Assembly: GCA_036489885.1 (NCBI GenBank)
Contig: DASXEW010000003.1
Span: 930,001-994,000 of the forward strand
Source: Candidatus Baltobacteraceae bacterium
GTDB taxonomy: Bacteria > Vulcanimicrobiota > Vulcanimicrobiia > Vulcanimicrobiales > Vulcanimicrobiaceae
Direction of reading: 5' to 3'
Length of the DNA stretch: 64,000 nt
The notes beneath the pieces are model-generated. The model did not search any database, had not been told where the DNA came from, and worked only from the letters and a program-made list of their open reading frames with translations. The first letter of the stretch is position 1, and each line of letters opens with the position of its first letter. A program made the translations under genes and the position numbers. Positions 1 through 8,923 of the stretch are shown one piece after another.

Positions 1-172
1 TTCCGTCGATGCGTCCGGCGAAATAGTGTGCGAGCTTGTTTTCGCTCAATTCGTTCGAGAATGCGTTCGCAGGCCACGCCGTCGTAAATGAGACGGATTC
101 GATTTGCAGGACCGCGGGAACGTCTTCCGTGCGCATCGCTTCGATCTGCAGGCGCTGCCCGATGAGTTTCAT
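1..172 (-). CDS. rimI: Ribosomal-protein-alanine N-acetyltransferase RimI, N-terminal part (cut by window edge)
   Basis: Only the first ~57 residues are inside the window. They read as the start of a GNAT acetyltransferase of the RimI type: an N-terminal strand followed by 'MRTEDVPAVLQIE', 'SF', 'WPANAFSNEL' and 'NKLAHYFAG', the usual RimI order (EDLPAVxxIE, SF..PW, F..EL, A.Y). RimI acetylates the N-terminal alanine of ribosomal protein S18. It is the third gene of a tsaE-tsaB-rimI operon, a common bacterial arrangement. The ATG is chosen because it overlaps the stop of the preceding leader ORF as TAATG, which implies translational coupling. Confidence 0.82.
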   Translation of the reverse strand, partial: MKLIGQRLQIEAMRTEDVPAVLQIESVSFTTAWPANAFSNELSENKLAHYFAGRIDG

Positions 173-228
173 TATAACGGCGCTCCGCCCCAGGCTGCGC
201 GCCCCCCATCTTTCGAGCCCATCATCAT
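172..228 (-). CDS. 18-residue leader ORF of the MMMG...AWxGAPL type, coupled to rimI
   Basis: A short ORF opens with three consecutive ATG codons and reads MMMGSKDGGRAAWGGAPL before TAA. The last A of its stop is the A of the rimI ATG (TAATG). The nucleotide block, from a CCCTCGGGG stretch ~25 nt upstream through TCGCAATGATGATGGG to GGAGCGCCGTTA, is repeated at 22193-22270 before the ilvM-like gene on the other strand. There the peptide also begins MMMG and ends AWSGAPL. Differences between the copies fall partly at synonymous third positions. I infer a translated regulatory leader; its function is unknown. Confidence 0.55.
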   Translation of the reverse strand: MMMGSKDGGRAAWGGAPL

Positions 229-269
229 TGCGATAACGTTTACATTCCCCGAGGGAGCTCGTAACAACA

Positions 270-920
270 TTACCGTTGCTTCACCGCGGGGAGCTCACCA
301 TAATCGGGTGCGACCTCATGAACGCTGGTCGCAGGTGGACGCGTGCGTGCGATGCGGGCAAGGGTCGCAGCAGGGAGCTCGGTACCGACCGGGATGAGAT
401 GCACGGACAGACCGCGTTCGAGAGCCGCGCTCTGCACGTCCTCCGTGGCGCCGACGATTGCGATTTCTTCACCTTCGGAGGTGACCCGCGCAAGCGTCGC
501 CGCAATCGGCCCGCACGCGACGCGTGTTCCCTCGTGTGCGGTGCGTCGCATGCACGCGATGCCCGGTCTGCCGTAGATCACGGTCACGCGCGGCAGCCGC
601 GACTCGGCGGCTGCGCTGCCGTCCAATATATCGAAGGAAGAGATGCCCACGAGCGGGAGCTTCGCACCGAAGGCGAGCGATTTCGCAAACGCGATCGTGA
701 TACGCAGACCCGTGAATCCGCCCGGCCCGGTTCCAACTGCGATCCCGCCGAGATCGGCGAGCCGAAGCTTTCCCCCTTCGAGGCGCGCGCGTACCAAGCG
801 CAGGCCTTCCTCGAGTGCCGCTTGCTTCGAAAGCGATTCCGCAAGGATTTCGCCGTCGCGCAAGAGCGCGACCGAAAACGAATCGAGCGCGCCTTCGAGT
901 GCCAAGATCGGTTCACGCAC
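270..920 (-). CDS. tsaB: tRNA threonylcarbamoyladenosine biosynthesis protein TsaB
   Basis: 216 residues, normal TsaB length. It has the actin/ASKHA-like N-terminus 'ILALEGALDSFSVALLRDG', followed by 'AVGTGPGGFTGLRI', which matches the strongly conserved TsaB GPGSFTGLR segment, and 'FAKSLAFGAKLPLVGISSFDIL'. TsaB is the non-catalytic dimerisation partner of TsaD in t6A synthesis on ANN-decoding tRNAs. The frame is open far upstream, but homology begins at a GTG overlapping the tsaE stop by 8 bp, so that GTG is taken as start. The usual LDTS motif is LEGALDS here, a minor deviation. tsaD is not in the window. Confidence 0.88.
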   Translation of the reverse strand: MREPILALEGALDSFSVALLRDGEILAESLSKQAALEEGLRLVRARLEGGKLRLADLGGIAVGTGPGGFTGLRITIAFAKSLAFGAKLPLVGISSFDILDGSAAAESRLPRVTVIYGRPGIACMRRTAHEGTRVACGPIAATLARVTSEGEEIAIVGATEDVQSAALERGLSVHLIPVGTELPAATLARIARTRPPATSVHEVAPDYGELPAVKQR

Positions 921-1347
921 CCGCGCGAATCGTGACCTCGCGTGGGGAATCGCCGCTGCCGCTGATCTGTACGCGCCATTTCGCGGTTCCGACCAAACTC
1001 GGAGCGCGTTCGGGCCATTCGACGATGGTGATCGAGTCAGTTGAGAAGGCTTCTTCGAGTCCAAGCTCGGCCAAGTCGGCTTCCTCCTCGATGCGATAGA
1101 GATCGAGGTGTTCGAGCTTGACCTTGGCGTCGCCGTAGCGATGCCAGAACGTGAAGGTAGGACTCGTGACCGGGTCGCCACCGACGAGCGCGGCCGCAAG
1201 GCCGGCGGCAAAAACCGTCTTTCCGCTGCCCAGCGGGCCCTCGACGGCGATGACGTCACCTCGGCGAACGTGACGCGCGAGCTCCGCAGCCAGCGCGCGC
1301 ATCGCCTCTAGGGAAGAAACCGTAAGACGTGCGGGGAACGCCTCCAA
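913..1347 (-). CDS. tsaE: tRNA threonylcarbamoyladenosine biosynthesis ATPase TsaE
   Basis: Small P-loop ATPase that drives turnover of the TsaB/TsaD complex in t6A synthesis. In order it shows 'GDVIAVEGPLGSGKT' (Walker A near residues 37-44), 'VTSPTFTFWHRY', 'LEHLDLYRIE', 'LGLEEAF' and 'ITIVEWPERA', all TsaE hallmarks. The reading frame is open further upstream but that part has no family resemblance and runs antisense to the next gene. I place the start at TTG 1347; ATG at 1302 would cut into the first helix. First gene of the tsaE-tsaB-rimI operon, with its 5' end abutting a gene on the opposite strand. Confidence 0.88.
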   Translation of the reverse strand: MEAFPARLTVSSLEAMRALAAELARHVRRGDVIAVEGPLGSGKTVFAAGLAAALVGGDPVTSPTFTFWHRYGDAKVKLEHLDLYRIEEEADLAELGLEEAFSTDSITIVEWPERAPSLVGTAKWRVQISGSGDSPREVTIRAGA

Positions 1348-1348
1348 A

Positions 1349-1591
1349 GTGTATTGGCGGCTGGGCGACATCGTAATTGGCATTATCTCCGGTGCGGTGT
1401 GTTCGGTTTTGGCAGCTTTCATCGAAGGCTTCATTGCGACCGTTCGTGTCTTTTCGTTTGGTCGCATCGGAGCATTCGGCGGGGAACTACTCATGGTAGC
1501 TTTAGCGGGCGGCTTGCTCGGCGGAATAATCGGACTCTTCTTCGGTAGAGTGGTAAAACCACACGAAGGACTCAGAACTGAGCGCCGCTAG
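1349..1591 (+). CDS. Small two-helix membrane protein, function unknown
   Basis: 80 residues starting at GTG. Two hydrophobic, glycine-rich segments are visible: 'IVIGIISGAVCSVLAAFIEG' (about 8-27) and 'LLMVALAGGLLGGIIGLFFG' (about 48-67), with a short charged tail ending TERR. Gly-xxx-Gly spacing suggests packed transmembrane helices. The next gene starts 2 nt after its stop, so the two are probably cotranscribed. I do not recognise a family. The start is 2 nt from the proposed tsaE start on the other strand, so one of the two starts may lie further in. Confidence 0.55.
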   Translation: MYWRLGDIVIGIISGAVCSVLAAFIEGFIATVRVFSFGRIGAFGGELLMVALAGGLLGGIIGLFFGRVVKPHEGLRTERR

Positions 1592-1592
1592 C

Positions 1593-1937
1593 ATGAGTAC
1601 TGAGGATCAAGCTGCGCAAGCACTCGCCGACCTTGAAAGCAAGGTGGAAGCGAGCGTCGCTGCAGTTCGCGCGCGAGCGGCCGAAGCCAAATCGAAGCTC
1701 GAACGCGGCGTGCTGAATTTGCAGTCGCATTCCGAGACCTCGGCGGTCGCTGCCGAAGCGGCTGACGGAGCCGAACTGAATTGGGATTTGGAAGAAAGTT
1801 CGGCAGAAGCGCCACCGCTCGAAGAAGCGCCGCCGCCGCTTGATGACTTCTCGCTTGCCGCTCCTGAGCCGCCGCTCTCGTTCAAAGACGAGCTCGACGT
1901 CGCGACCGACGAAGACGGCATCCCACTTGGGGACTAA
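1593..1937 (+). CDS. Acidic, coiled-coil hypothetical protein
   Basis: 114 residues, starting ATG 2 nt after the upstream gene. The first half is an Ala/Lys/Glu-rich amphipathic helix ('ALADLESKVEASVAAVRARA' onward), likely coiled coil. The second half is disordered, acidic and proline-rich ('EEAPPPLDDFSLAAPEPPLS') and ends EDGIPLGD. There is no signal peptide or membrane segment. Coding bias (strong third-position G/C, Ala-rich) supports a real gene. Lies upstream of gyrA with ~57 nt between them. No family recognised. Confidence 0.55.
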   Translation: MSTEDQAAQALADLESKVEASVAAVRARAAEAKSKLERGVLNLQSHSETSAVAAEAADGAELNWDLEESSAEAPPLEEAPPPLDDFSLAAPEPPLSFKDELDVATDEDGIPLGD

Positions 1938-1994
1938 TGGGTTCTATTTTCTGGGAGTAAGTAACAAATAGAGAACGAGCGTATTTCGACCGTC

Positions 1995-4496
1995 ATGGTC
2001 AAAGACGAGATGGAGCGTTCCTACCTCGCCTACGCCATGTCGGTTATCGCCTCGCGTGCGCTTCCGGATGTACGCGACGGCCTCAAACCTGTGCAGCGTC
2101 GCATCCTATTCGCAATGCGCGAGATGGGCTTCACCCCGGACAAGCAGCATCGGAAGTGCGCCGGTATCGTCGGCGAGGTGCTCAAGTCGTACCATCCGCA
2201 CGGCGACTCGTCGGTTTACGACGCGCTCGTGCGCATGGCTCAGGATTTCACGCTGCGCTATCCGCTCGTCGACGGACACGGAAACTTCGGCTCGATCGAC
2301 GGCGACCCGCCGGCCGCATATCGCTACACCGAAGCACGTCTCGCGCGTGCCGCGCTCGATATGCTTGCCGAAATCGATCGCGAGACGGTCGATTTCATTC
2401 CGAACTTCGACAATCAAACGACGGAACCGACCGTTCTGCCGTCGCGCTTACCGAATCTGCTCGTCAACGGTTCGAGCGGCATCGCCGTCGGCATGGCTAC
2501 GAACATCCCGCCGCACAACGTCGGCGAGATCTGCGATGCGATCGCGCTCTTACTCGAGAATCCGCAAGCGACCGACGACGAGCTGGCCGCAATCGTTCAA
2601 GGTCCCGATTTTCCGACCGCCGGCGTGATCATGGGACGCGAAGCGATTCGCGAAGCCTACAAGACCGGGCGCGGTTCGGTCGTCATCCGCGGTAAAGCCG
2701 AGATCGTCGAAGAGCGCGGCAAGTACAAGATCATCATCACCGAGGTGCCGTTCCAAGTTACGAAGTCGCGCATTGTCGAGGCGATAGCCGAAGCGTATTC
2801 CGACAAACGCATCGCCGGTATCACTGCGTGCCACGACGAGAGCAACCGCAAAGGCATGCGCATCGCAGTCGAGCTTGCGCGCAATGCCACGCCGAACGTC
2901 GTCTTGAACCAGCTCTACAAGCACACGCCGCTCCAAACGAGCTTCGGTTTCAATATGCTCGCGCTCGTGCCGGCCCAGACCGAGAGCGGCCAGCTGACGC
3001 TCGAGCCTCAAGTTCTTCCGCTCAAAGAGATGCTCGCGCACTTCATTACGCATCGTCGCGTTGTCGTTCGCCGGCGCACCGAATACGATCTCAAGAAGGC
3101 CGAAGAGCGCGCGCATCTGCTCGAGGGCTTCCGGATCGCGCTCGACCACATCGACGAGGTCATCAAGATCATCCGCGGCAGCCAAACGGTCGACGTCGCA
3201 CGCGCGAGTTTGATGGATCGCTTCAAGCTCACCGAGATCCAAGCCAACGCCATCGTCGACATGCGTCTGCGCACGCTCACCGGCCTCGAGCGTCAGAAGA
3301 TCGAAGACGAGTACAACGAGCTCAAGAAAAAGATCATCGACTACAAAGACATTCTCGCCAAGCCAAAGCGCATCGATGCTATCGTCAAGGCGGAAGGCGA
3401 GGACGTCAAAAAGCGTTTCGCCGACGAGCGCCGCACGCAAATCGTCGCGGCCGAGGGCGAAGTCTCGATCGAAGACATCATTGCCAACGTCCCCGTCGTC
3501 ATCACCGTGACGGCCGGCGGCTACATCAAGCGTGTCTCGGTCGACACATTCCGCCAACAGAATCGTGGCGGTCGTGGCGTGATGGGAATCGGCAACCTCA
3601 AGAGCGAGGACGTCGTTCGCAATTTCTTCATTGCGAACACGCACGAAACGGTCTTGTTCTTCACGAACAAGGGCCGCGTTTTCCGGCTGAAGGCCTACGA
3701 AGTTCCGGAAACATCACGCCAAGCTCGCGGCACCAATCTCGTCAACTTGCTCACGCTTCCGCCGGGCGAGGTTGCTACGGCCGTGCTGCCGGTTCGCGCG
3801 TTCGATGACGACAAGTATCTCGTCATGGTGACGCGTCACGGCGTCATCAAGAAGACGCGGCTCGAAGATTTTGCAAATGTTCGCCGCAGTGGCTTGATCG
3901 CCATCAACCTCGACGAGGACGACGAGCTGCTCGCAGTCGATCTATCCGACGGGAAACGCGACATCATTCTTGCCTCGAGCGGCGGTATGGCGGTGCACTT
4001 CAATGAAACCGACGTGCGCGCAATGGGCCGGCCGGCGCGCGGCGTCAAGGCAATGACGCTCGGTCCGGGCGATGAGATCATGGCTATGGACGTGGTCGAG
4101 GACGACCGGCGCGAAGTTCTGATCGTCACCTCGCACGGCTTCGGCAAACGAACGCCGATCGACGAATACCGTCATACGTCGCGCGGCGGCAAAGGCGTCA
4201 AAGCATTTGCCCGTGAGCGCGCGATCGGCAACGTCGTCGATCAGATTCTCGTGCGCGAGAGCGACGAGCTGCTCATCATCACGAGCGCGAACAACGTCAC
4301 GCGCATTCCGGTCAAGCAGATCCGGCGCGCCGGCCGCTCGACCAAGGGCGTACGGCTCGTGCGGCTCGCAGAAGGCGACGAAGTGCTCGCGGTTGCGAAT
4401 CTCACGCAGCAAAGCAAAGAGATCGCCGAGATCACGGGCGAGCCGGCGCCCGTCCTCGCGCAACAAGCGGCAGACCTGCCGGCGGACGAAGACTAG
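1995..4496 (+). CDS. gyrA: DNA gyrase subunit A
   Basis: 833 residues, full length. The breakage-reunion domain carries the catalytic tyrosine in '[10 protein letters not shown]' (Tyr111). The quinolone-determining region is '[17 protein letters not shown]', with the Ser and Asp equivalent to E. coli Ser83/Asp87 retained (Ser72, Asp76), so no classical resistance substitution. The C-terminal pinwheel has the gyrase-specific GyrA box 'QQNRGGRGV' plus further blades ([23 protein letters not shown]), which separates it from ParC. The ATG is the first start after an in-frame stop at 1962-1964. gyrB is not adjacent. It converges on the histidine-kinase gene, with the two stop codons overlapping. 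Confidence 0.97.
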   Translation: MVKDEMERSYLAYAMSVIASRALPDVRDGLKPVQRRILFAMREMGFTPDKQHRKCAGIVGEVLKSYHPHGDSSVYDALVRMAQDFTLRYPLVDGHGNFGSIDGDPPAAYRYTEARLARAALDMLAEIDRETVDFIPNFDNQTTEPTVLPSRLPNLLVNGSSGIAVGMATNIPPHNVGEICDAIALLLENPQATDDELAAIVQGPDFPTAGVIMGREAIREAYKTGRGSVVIRGKAEIVEERGKYKIIITEVPFQVTKSRIVEAIAEAYSDKRIAGITACHDESNRKGMRIAVELARNATPNVVLNQLYKHTPLQTSFGFNMLALVPAQTESGQLTLEPQVLPLKEMLAHFITHRRVVVRRRTEYDLKKAEERAHLLEGFRIALDHIDEVIKIIRGSQTVDVARASLMDRFKLTEIQANAIVDMRLRTLTGLERQKIEDEYNELKKKIIDYKDILAKPKRIDAIVKAEGEDVKKRFADERRTQIVAAEGEVSIEDIIANVPVVITVTAGGYIKRVSVDTFRQQNRGGRGVMGIGNLKSEDVVRNFFIANTHETVLFFTNKGRVFRLKAYEVPETSRQARGTNLVNLLTLPPGEVATAVLPVRAFDDDKYLVMVTRHGVIKKTRLEDFANVRRSGLIAINLDEDDELLAVDLSDGKRDIILASSGGMAVHFNETDVRAMGRPARGVKAMTLGPGDEIMAMDVVEDDRREVLIVTSHGFGKRTPIDEYRHTSRGGKGVKAFARERAIGNVVDQILVRESDELLIITSANNVTRIPVKQIRRAGRSTKGVRLVRLAEGDEVLAVANLTQQSKEIAEITGEPAPVLAQQAADLPADED

Positions 4497-5965
4497 ACCA
4501 GCGCTTCTTCCCGGATTTGCGGCGCCGCCGGTAGCTTGATCTCGAAAACGGTCCGGCCCGGACGGCTTTCGAGCAATCGCAACGTGCCGTGTGCGCGGCT
4601 TACTGCGTGCACGGCAATTGCCAGGCCCAGCCCCGAGCCTTCGATCTCGCCGCGCGCCGCGCCGCGGAAAAAGCGATCGAAGATGTGTGACTGTTCGTCG
4701 TCCGGGATACCAGGGCCGGCGTCGACGACTCGTGCGATAACGAACGAGCCTTCGCGCTTCACCTGAAGCTCGATCGGCGCGCCGGCGCCATACTTGCGCG
4801 CGTTGTCCAAAAGATTGGCCAGCGCTTCGTGCAGCTCGGATTCTTCCGCGAGCACGTGCGCACCGTCGTCGAGCACGAGCGCGACCGGCGGATGTCCCGG
4901 AACGTCGCGTACCGCCTCTGCAAGATTGCGCGCGACTGCGGCGACGTCGACGCGCGCGAGCTGCGAGGGTTGGGGCCGTTCGAGCCGTGCCAGAACCACC
5001 AGCTTGTCGATCAGCGCGCGCATCCGCGCGCTTTCCGTATCGAGCGTCGCAAAGGCACGATCGCGCTTAATCGGATCGGCGAGCGCGCCGCGCTTGAGGA
5101 CGTCGAGATATCCGCGAATGACGGTCAGCGGCGTGCGCAGCTCGTGACTCGCGTCCGCCACGAATTGACGAATGTATTCCTCAACGCGGCGGCGCTCGTC
5201 GAACGCGGCGGAAACTTGCGAAGCGGCGCCGTTGAATGCACTCGCCAGCTCGCCGACTTCGGTACGGTCCTGGGTGTCGATGCGTTGCGGCGTGAAATCA
5301 CCGTCCGCAAAACGCTGCAGCGCGCCGGTCACCGCGATCATCGGCGCTAGGGCTTGATCGGCAAGATAGCGTCCGATCAGAAATCCGATCAAGCCGCACA
5401 CGATCAGGCCGCCGAACGCGATCATCGCGTACGACGTCAGCAACGAACGGAAGACGTCGGGATCGGGGCTGACAAAGAATGTCGCAATCTTCGTGTCGAT
5501 GCGCTCCGGATGAATCCCGATCAGATTCGAGATCGAGAAAAGCGTTCGATTGCCGGGATTGCGATCGCCGTCAGGGGGAGGTGGTCCACCCGGTGGCGAT
5601 CCCGGTGGTGCCGGGCGCAGTCGGGGCTGCTGCGAAATCGGGACGTACACGGCGCGCCTGTGCGTTCCGAAGTGTAGCGGGGGACGGCCGACGGTCACGC
5701 CTTCGGGATGCTCGAATCCGATGATGTGCAAGCCTGGCCGCTCGACCATCTGATGCACGTTGCCGGCCAGCGACGTGAAGCCGGCGTTCGGGTTCTGCGC
5801 GACGATCTGGCGAATTTGGTTCGCGGCCGCCGCTATCGCATCGTTCGTCGCACGTGAATAGAACATCACTGCTTCGCGCGCGAGAACCGCGGCGACAAAC
5901 AGAAACAGAATCATCACGAATGCCGTGTACGAAAACGTGATGCGACCACGAAGGGTCCGGAGCAT
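4493..5965 (-). CDS. Membrane sensor histidine kinase (HAMP-HisKA-HATPase)
   Basis: 490 residues. TM1 about 11-30, a ~145-residue extracytoplasmic sensor region with a proline/glycine-rich stretch (118-135), TM2 about 179-198, HAMP, HisKA with phospho-acceptor His274 in '[19 protein letters not shown]', then HATPase with N box 'LLDNARKYG', G1 '[10 protein letters not shown]' and G2 'GSGLGLAI'. It autophosphorylates and passes phosphate to the OmpR-type regulator encoded immediately upstream, whose TAA overlaps this ATG (TAATG). The signal is unknown; the sensor domain does not match a family I recognise. Confidence 0.93.
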   Translation of the reverse strand: MLRTLRGRITFSYTAFVMILFLFVAAVLAREAVMFYSRATNDAIAAAANQIRQIVAQNPNAGFTSLAGNVHQMVERPGLHIIGFEHPEGVTVGRPPLHFGTHRRAVYVPISQQPRLRPAPPGSPPGGPPPPDGDRNPGNRTLFSISNLIGIHPERIDTKIATFFVSPDPDVFRSLLTSYAMIAFGGLIVCGLIGFLIGRYLADQALAPMIAVTGALQRFADGDFTPQRIDTQDRTEVGELASAFNGAASQVSAAFDERRRVEEYIRQFVADASHELRTPLTVIRGYLDVLKRGALADPIKRDRAFATLDTESARMRALIDKLVVLARLERPQPSQLARVDVAAVARNLAEAVRDVPGHPPVALVLDDGAHVLAEESELHEALANLLDNARKYGAGAPIELQVKREGSFVIARVVDAGPGIPDDEQSHIFDRFFRGAARGEIEGSGLGLAIAVHAVSRAHGTLRLLESRPGRTVFEIKLPAAPQIREEALV

Positions 5966-6648
5966 TACTCCTCGCGCAAGACGTAGCCGACGCCGCGGAC
6001 CGTGTGAATCAACTTCTTACGCGGCGGCGTGTCGATTTTCGCCCGAAGGTACGAGATGTACGTCTCAACAGTTCCGGTGCCGACTTCGCGGTCGCTGCCC
6101 CAAACCATGTCGAGGAGCTGCTCGCGCGTAAACACGCGGTTGGGTGAACGAATCAATGCGACGAGCAGGTCATACTCGCGCATCGAAAGATCGATTCGGC
6201 GGTTGTCCCGCATCACGCGGCGCGCGTCGAGATCGACAGTGAGGTCGGCGAAACGAAGCGTGTGAGGCTTTGCGAGCCGCGGCCGCCGCAGCGCCGTTTC
6301 CAGGCGCGCGAGCAGCTCGGCGAATTCGAAGGGTTTGGCCAGATAGTCATCAGCGCCGCTGCGCAGGCCCTCGATACGATCTGCGACTTCGCCTTTGGCG
6401 CTCAGCATGATGACGGGGACTTCCGTCAACTTGCGCACCATCGGCAAAAGTGCAATGCCGTCGACCTTGGGCATCATCACGTCCAGCACAATAATGTCGG
6501 GCGGCCATTCACGAATAAGCGCGAGGGCTTGTTGCCCATCGGCTGCAGTGCGAACAGCGTACCCTTCTTGCGTGAGACCGACTTCCAGCAGTTCCCGGAC
6601 GTTGCGCTCGTCGTCAACGACCGCAATCCGGGCTGACTCCGGGTCCAT
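5965..6648 (-). CDS. OmpR-family response regulator
   Basis: 227 residues. Receiver domain with acidic pocket 'VVDDE' (11-14), phospho-acceptor Asp56 in 'IIVLDVMMPK', Thr/Ser switch 'MLSAKG' and Lys105 in 'YLAKPFE'. C-terminal winged helix of the OmpR/PhoB type: 'LTVDLDARRVMRD', 'LSMREYDLLVALIRSPNRVFTREQLLDMVW', 'TVETYISYLRAKI', 'HTVRGVGYVLREE'. DNA-binding partner of the kinase encoded directly downstream; the two form one minus-strand operon. A 139-nt divergent intergenic region separates it from the STAS-like gene. Confidence 0.95.
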   Translation of the reverse strand: MDPESARIAVVDDERNVRELLEVGLTQEGYAVRTAADGQQALALIREWPPDIIVLDVMMPKVDGIALLPMVRKLTEVPVIMLSAKGEVADRIEGLRSGADDYLAKPFEFAELLARLETALRRPRLAKPHTLRFADLTVDLDARRVMRDNRRIDLSMREYDLLVALIRSPNRVFTREQLLDMVWGSDREVGTGTVETYISYLRAKIDTPPRKKLIHTVRGVGYVLREE

Positions 6649-6787
6649 GGACCGAGTATTGCGCGTCGACCTGGGAGGTTTCTGGGACAGGCTGCTTTGG
6701 GGCGGTTGCTCGGCGGCCTTTCCTTCTCAGGCAATTCGGAGAGACGAGGCGTAAGGTGGTTTCGTTACTGTCGGTGCGGAGGTTTTT

Positions 6788-7147
6788 GTGAAAGCGAATG
6801 CACGACGCGAGATCGTCCTTATCGATCTCGTCGGCGAACTCGATTCGACGATGAGTAAGATGCTCGATCGCAGCATTCGAACGCTGGATCAAACGATCTG
6901 CGCGACGATCGTCGTGCGATTGGAGCGTCTCGAGTCGACGCAGTGGTCGGGTTTGTGCGATCTCGGATCGATGATTGCAACGCACCGCCGCAACGGTCTC
7001 GACGTGCGCGCGGCTTCGCGTTTGCAACGCGTGCGTGCGGTGCTCGACGAGTTTGCGATTCCAACGGACGTCCCGCGCGACGATGCGCCCTTCATGCGCC
7101 GCCGGATGATCATCGCACGTACGCCCGCGCACGCCGTCGTCGCCTAG
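6788..7147 (+). CDS. STAS-domain-like protein (anti-sigma-factor-antagonist fold)
   Basis: 119 residues from a GTG start preceded by GGAGG. The pattern 'REIVLIDLVGELDSTMSKML' followed by 'ATIVVRLERLESTQWSGLCDLGSMIATHRRNGLDVR' resembles a STAS domain: first strand with GELD, then a central strand and a Ser/Thr-X-Gly-type turn. The usual phosphorylatable DSS/DSTG motif is replaced by ESTQWSG, so classical SpoIIAA switching is uncertain. No partner anti-sigma kinase lies nearby. The family assignment is an inference from pattern only. Confidence 0.5.
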   Translation: MKANARREIVLIDLVGELDSTMSKMLDRSIRTLDQTICATIVVRLERLESTQWSGLCDLGSMIATHRRNGLDVRAASRLQRVRAVLDEFAIPTDVPRDDAPFMRRRMIIARTPAHAVVA

Positions 7148-7173
7148 GGAGGCTGCTGCCAGGCCGCAACCGG

Positions 7174-7196
7174 GCACCCCCCGGAGGGGTTGGTGC
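7174..7196 (+). promoter_or_regulatory. GC-rich hairpin in the thioredoxin leader
   Basis: Arms GCACCCCCC and GGGG-TT-GGTGC form a nine-pair stem with a three-base loop, 22 nt upstream of the thioredoxin ATG and just before a GGAGG. No U-run follows, so it does not look like a terminator. It could be a structured 5' leader or a processing site; function unknown. Confidence 0.35.
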
Positions 7197-7218
7197 TGAC
7201 GGAGGTTTTCTGCCAACG

Positions 7219-7548
7219 ATGAGTGCGCTTTCCGACGTAACACAGAGCACGTTTCAAGCTGAGGTGCTCGATTCCGACAAGCCCGTCTTAGTCGACTTTT
7301 GGGCGCCGTGGTGTGGGCCGTGTCGAATGCTGAGCCCGATCGTCGAGAAGGTCGCAGCGAAGACCGAATCGGTGAAGTTCGTCAAAATGAACACTGACGA
7401 GAATCCGTCAATCGCGGGCCAGTATCACGTCTCCGGCATTCCGTGCCTCATCCTCTTCAAGGGTGGCCAAGCGGTTGACCGGATCGTCGGTTACGTCCCC
7501 GAAAACGCGATCACATCGATGATCGCGAAGCACGCCGTCGCCGCGTAA
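7219..7548 (+). CDS. trxA: Thioredoxin
   Basis: 109 residues, standard thioredoxin length and fold order: 'KPVLVDFWAPWCGPCRMLSPIVEKVA' with active-site Cys32/Cys35 (WCGPC), 'KFVKMNTDENPSIAGQYHVSGIPCLILFKGG' with the cis-proline, and a C-terminal helix. Cytoplasmic disulfide reductase, with no signal peptide. The residue after the cis-proline is Cys, where most thioredoxins have Thr, adding a third cysteine near the active site. It lies 91 nt upstream of selA, so redox and selenium genes may be cotranscribed. Confidence 0.93.
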   Translation: MSALSDVTQSTFQAEVLDSDKPVLVDFWAPWCGPCRMLSPIVEKVAAKTESVKFVKMNTDENPSIAGQYHVSGIPCLILFKGGQAVDRIVGYVPENAITSMIAKHAVAA

Positions 7549-7639
7549 CTCGACGGCAGCACGTGCGCTGCCGGCCGTCCACCGCCTAACCGCGGATCCG
7601 CTTCTGGCGCGATATGCCGCGTCGCTCGGCGCGGGAACG

Positions 7640-8911
7640 GTGAAGCGTGCGATCGAGCGCGAGCTCGATTCGAGCCGGACGCTCGCTTTGCGCGAAGATC
7701 AAGCTCCGTCCTACGATGCAATTCGTGACGCTGTGGCGCGGATGCTCGCGCACCAGGCTTTGGAGGGACTCGTCCCCGTTCTCAACGGAACGGGGATCGT
7801 TCTTCATACGAACCTCGGACGTGCACCGCTTGCGCCCGAAGCGCTCGACGCGATCGCGCAGATCGCCGGCGGCTACAGCAATCTCGAATTCGACCTGGAG
7901 AGCGGACACCGTGGTTCGCGATACGCGCGTTCGCGGGATCTGATTCGCGAAACGACGGGCGCCGAAGACGGACTCGTCGTCAATAATTGTGCCGCTGCGA
8001 TGCTGCTGATCTTGCAAACGCTGGCCTGCGGACGCGAAGTGATCGTGGCGCGCAATGGGCTCGTCGAGATCGGCGGCGGATTCAGGTTGCCTGAAGTTCT
8101 GGAACGCAGCGGCGCAACGCTGGTCGAAGTCGGGACCACGAACCGCGTGCGGCTTTCGGACTACGAGCATGCGGTCTCCCCGCGAACGGCGATGTTCTTG
8201 CGCTCACACGCTTCGAACTTTCGCATCGAAGGCTTCGTCGAAGACGTCGCGGTTAACGAGCTCGCGAATCTTGGGCGCCGCGTCGGCGTTCCGGTCGTTG
8301 AAGATCTTGGCAGCGGCGCGCTCGTTGATTTGCGCGGATTCGGCCTCGCGCACGAGCGGACCGTCCCCGAAGCGATTGCGGACGGCTGCGCCCTCGTAGC
8401 GTTTTCAGGCGACAAGCTGTTGGGTGGACCGCAAGCCGGAATCATCGTCGGCCGGAGCGCGATGCTCGCGCGCCTGCGCGCCGATCCGTTGATGCGCGCG
8501 CTGCGCGTCGATAAAGGGACGCTGGCGGCTCTGGGCGCGACGCTGCGACTGTACCTCTCGCCGCAAACCGTAACCCGCGTGCCGATCTACGGCATGCTTG
8601 CGGCCACACTCGATGAGCTGCGTACGCGCGCTTCGGCCCTTGCGAAGCGCATTGATTCGTCCCTCAAACCTCGGGTCGTCGACTCGGAAGCCTACGCCGG
8701 CGGCGGCTCGTTGCCGGGAGAGACGATTCCGTCGGTCGCGCTCGAGCTTGCGCCCGCGGATCTCGACGGGTTTGCACGGCGTGCGCGTACTGGGACGCCG
8801 TCGCTGGTTGCGCGTACTGAAGCTGCGCGCTACTTGATCGATCTGCGTACGATCCCCGCGAGCGGCGACGAAGACGTGCTTGCGGCAGTGGAGCGCAGCC
8901 GAGCGTCGTAA
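7640..8911 (+). CDS. selA: L-seryl-tRNA(Sec) selenium transferase
   Basis: PLP enzyme converting Ser-tRNA(Sec) to Sec-tRNA(Sec) with selenophosphate. The body shows 'VLNGTGIVLHTNLGRAPL', 'YSNLEFDLESGHRGSRY', 'NNCAAAMLL', 'EDLGSGALVDL' and the PLP lysine in 'FSGDKLLGGPQAGIIVGR' (Lys259 from this start). The GTG used here is the first standard start, but family-like sequence continues upstream in frame ('ALPAVHRLTADPLLARYAA', about 7562-7621), exactly where SelA proteins carry their LPSVDRLL N-terminus. No ATG/GTG/TTG exists between the in-frame stop at 7520 and this GTG; a CTG at 7568 is a possible true start. selB follows after 12 nt. Confidence 0.93.
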   Translation: MKRAIERELDSSRTLALREDQAPSYDAIRDAVARMLAHQALEGLVPVLNGTGIVLHTNLGRAPLAPEALDAIAQIAGGYSNLEFDLESGHRGSRYARSRDLIRETTGAEDGLVVNNCAAAMLLILQTLACGREVIVARNGLVEIGGGFRLPEVLERSGATLVEVGTTNRVRLSDYEHAVSPRTAMFLRSHASNFRIEGFVEDVAVNELANLGRRVGVPVVEDLGSGALVDLRGFGLAHERTVPEAIADGCALVAFSGDKLLGGPQAGIIVGRSAMLARLRADPLMRALRVDKGTLAALGATLRLYLSPQTVTRVPIYGMLAATLDELRTRASALAKRIDSSLKPRVVDSEAYAGGGSLPGETIPSVALELAPADLDGFARRARTGTPSLVARTEAARYLIDLRTIPASGDEDVLAAVERSRAS

Positions 8912-8923
8912 CCCAAGCGAACC

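Noticed and set aside
2550-3644. Minus-strand frame of ~364 codons opposite gyrA
   Set aside because: Antisense shadow of gyrA, no domain pattern.
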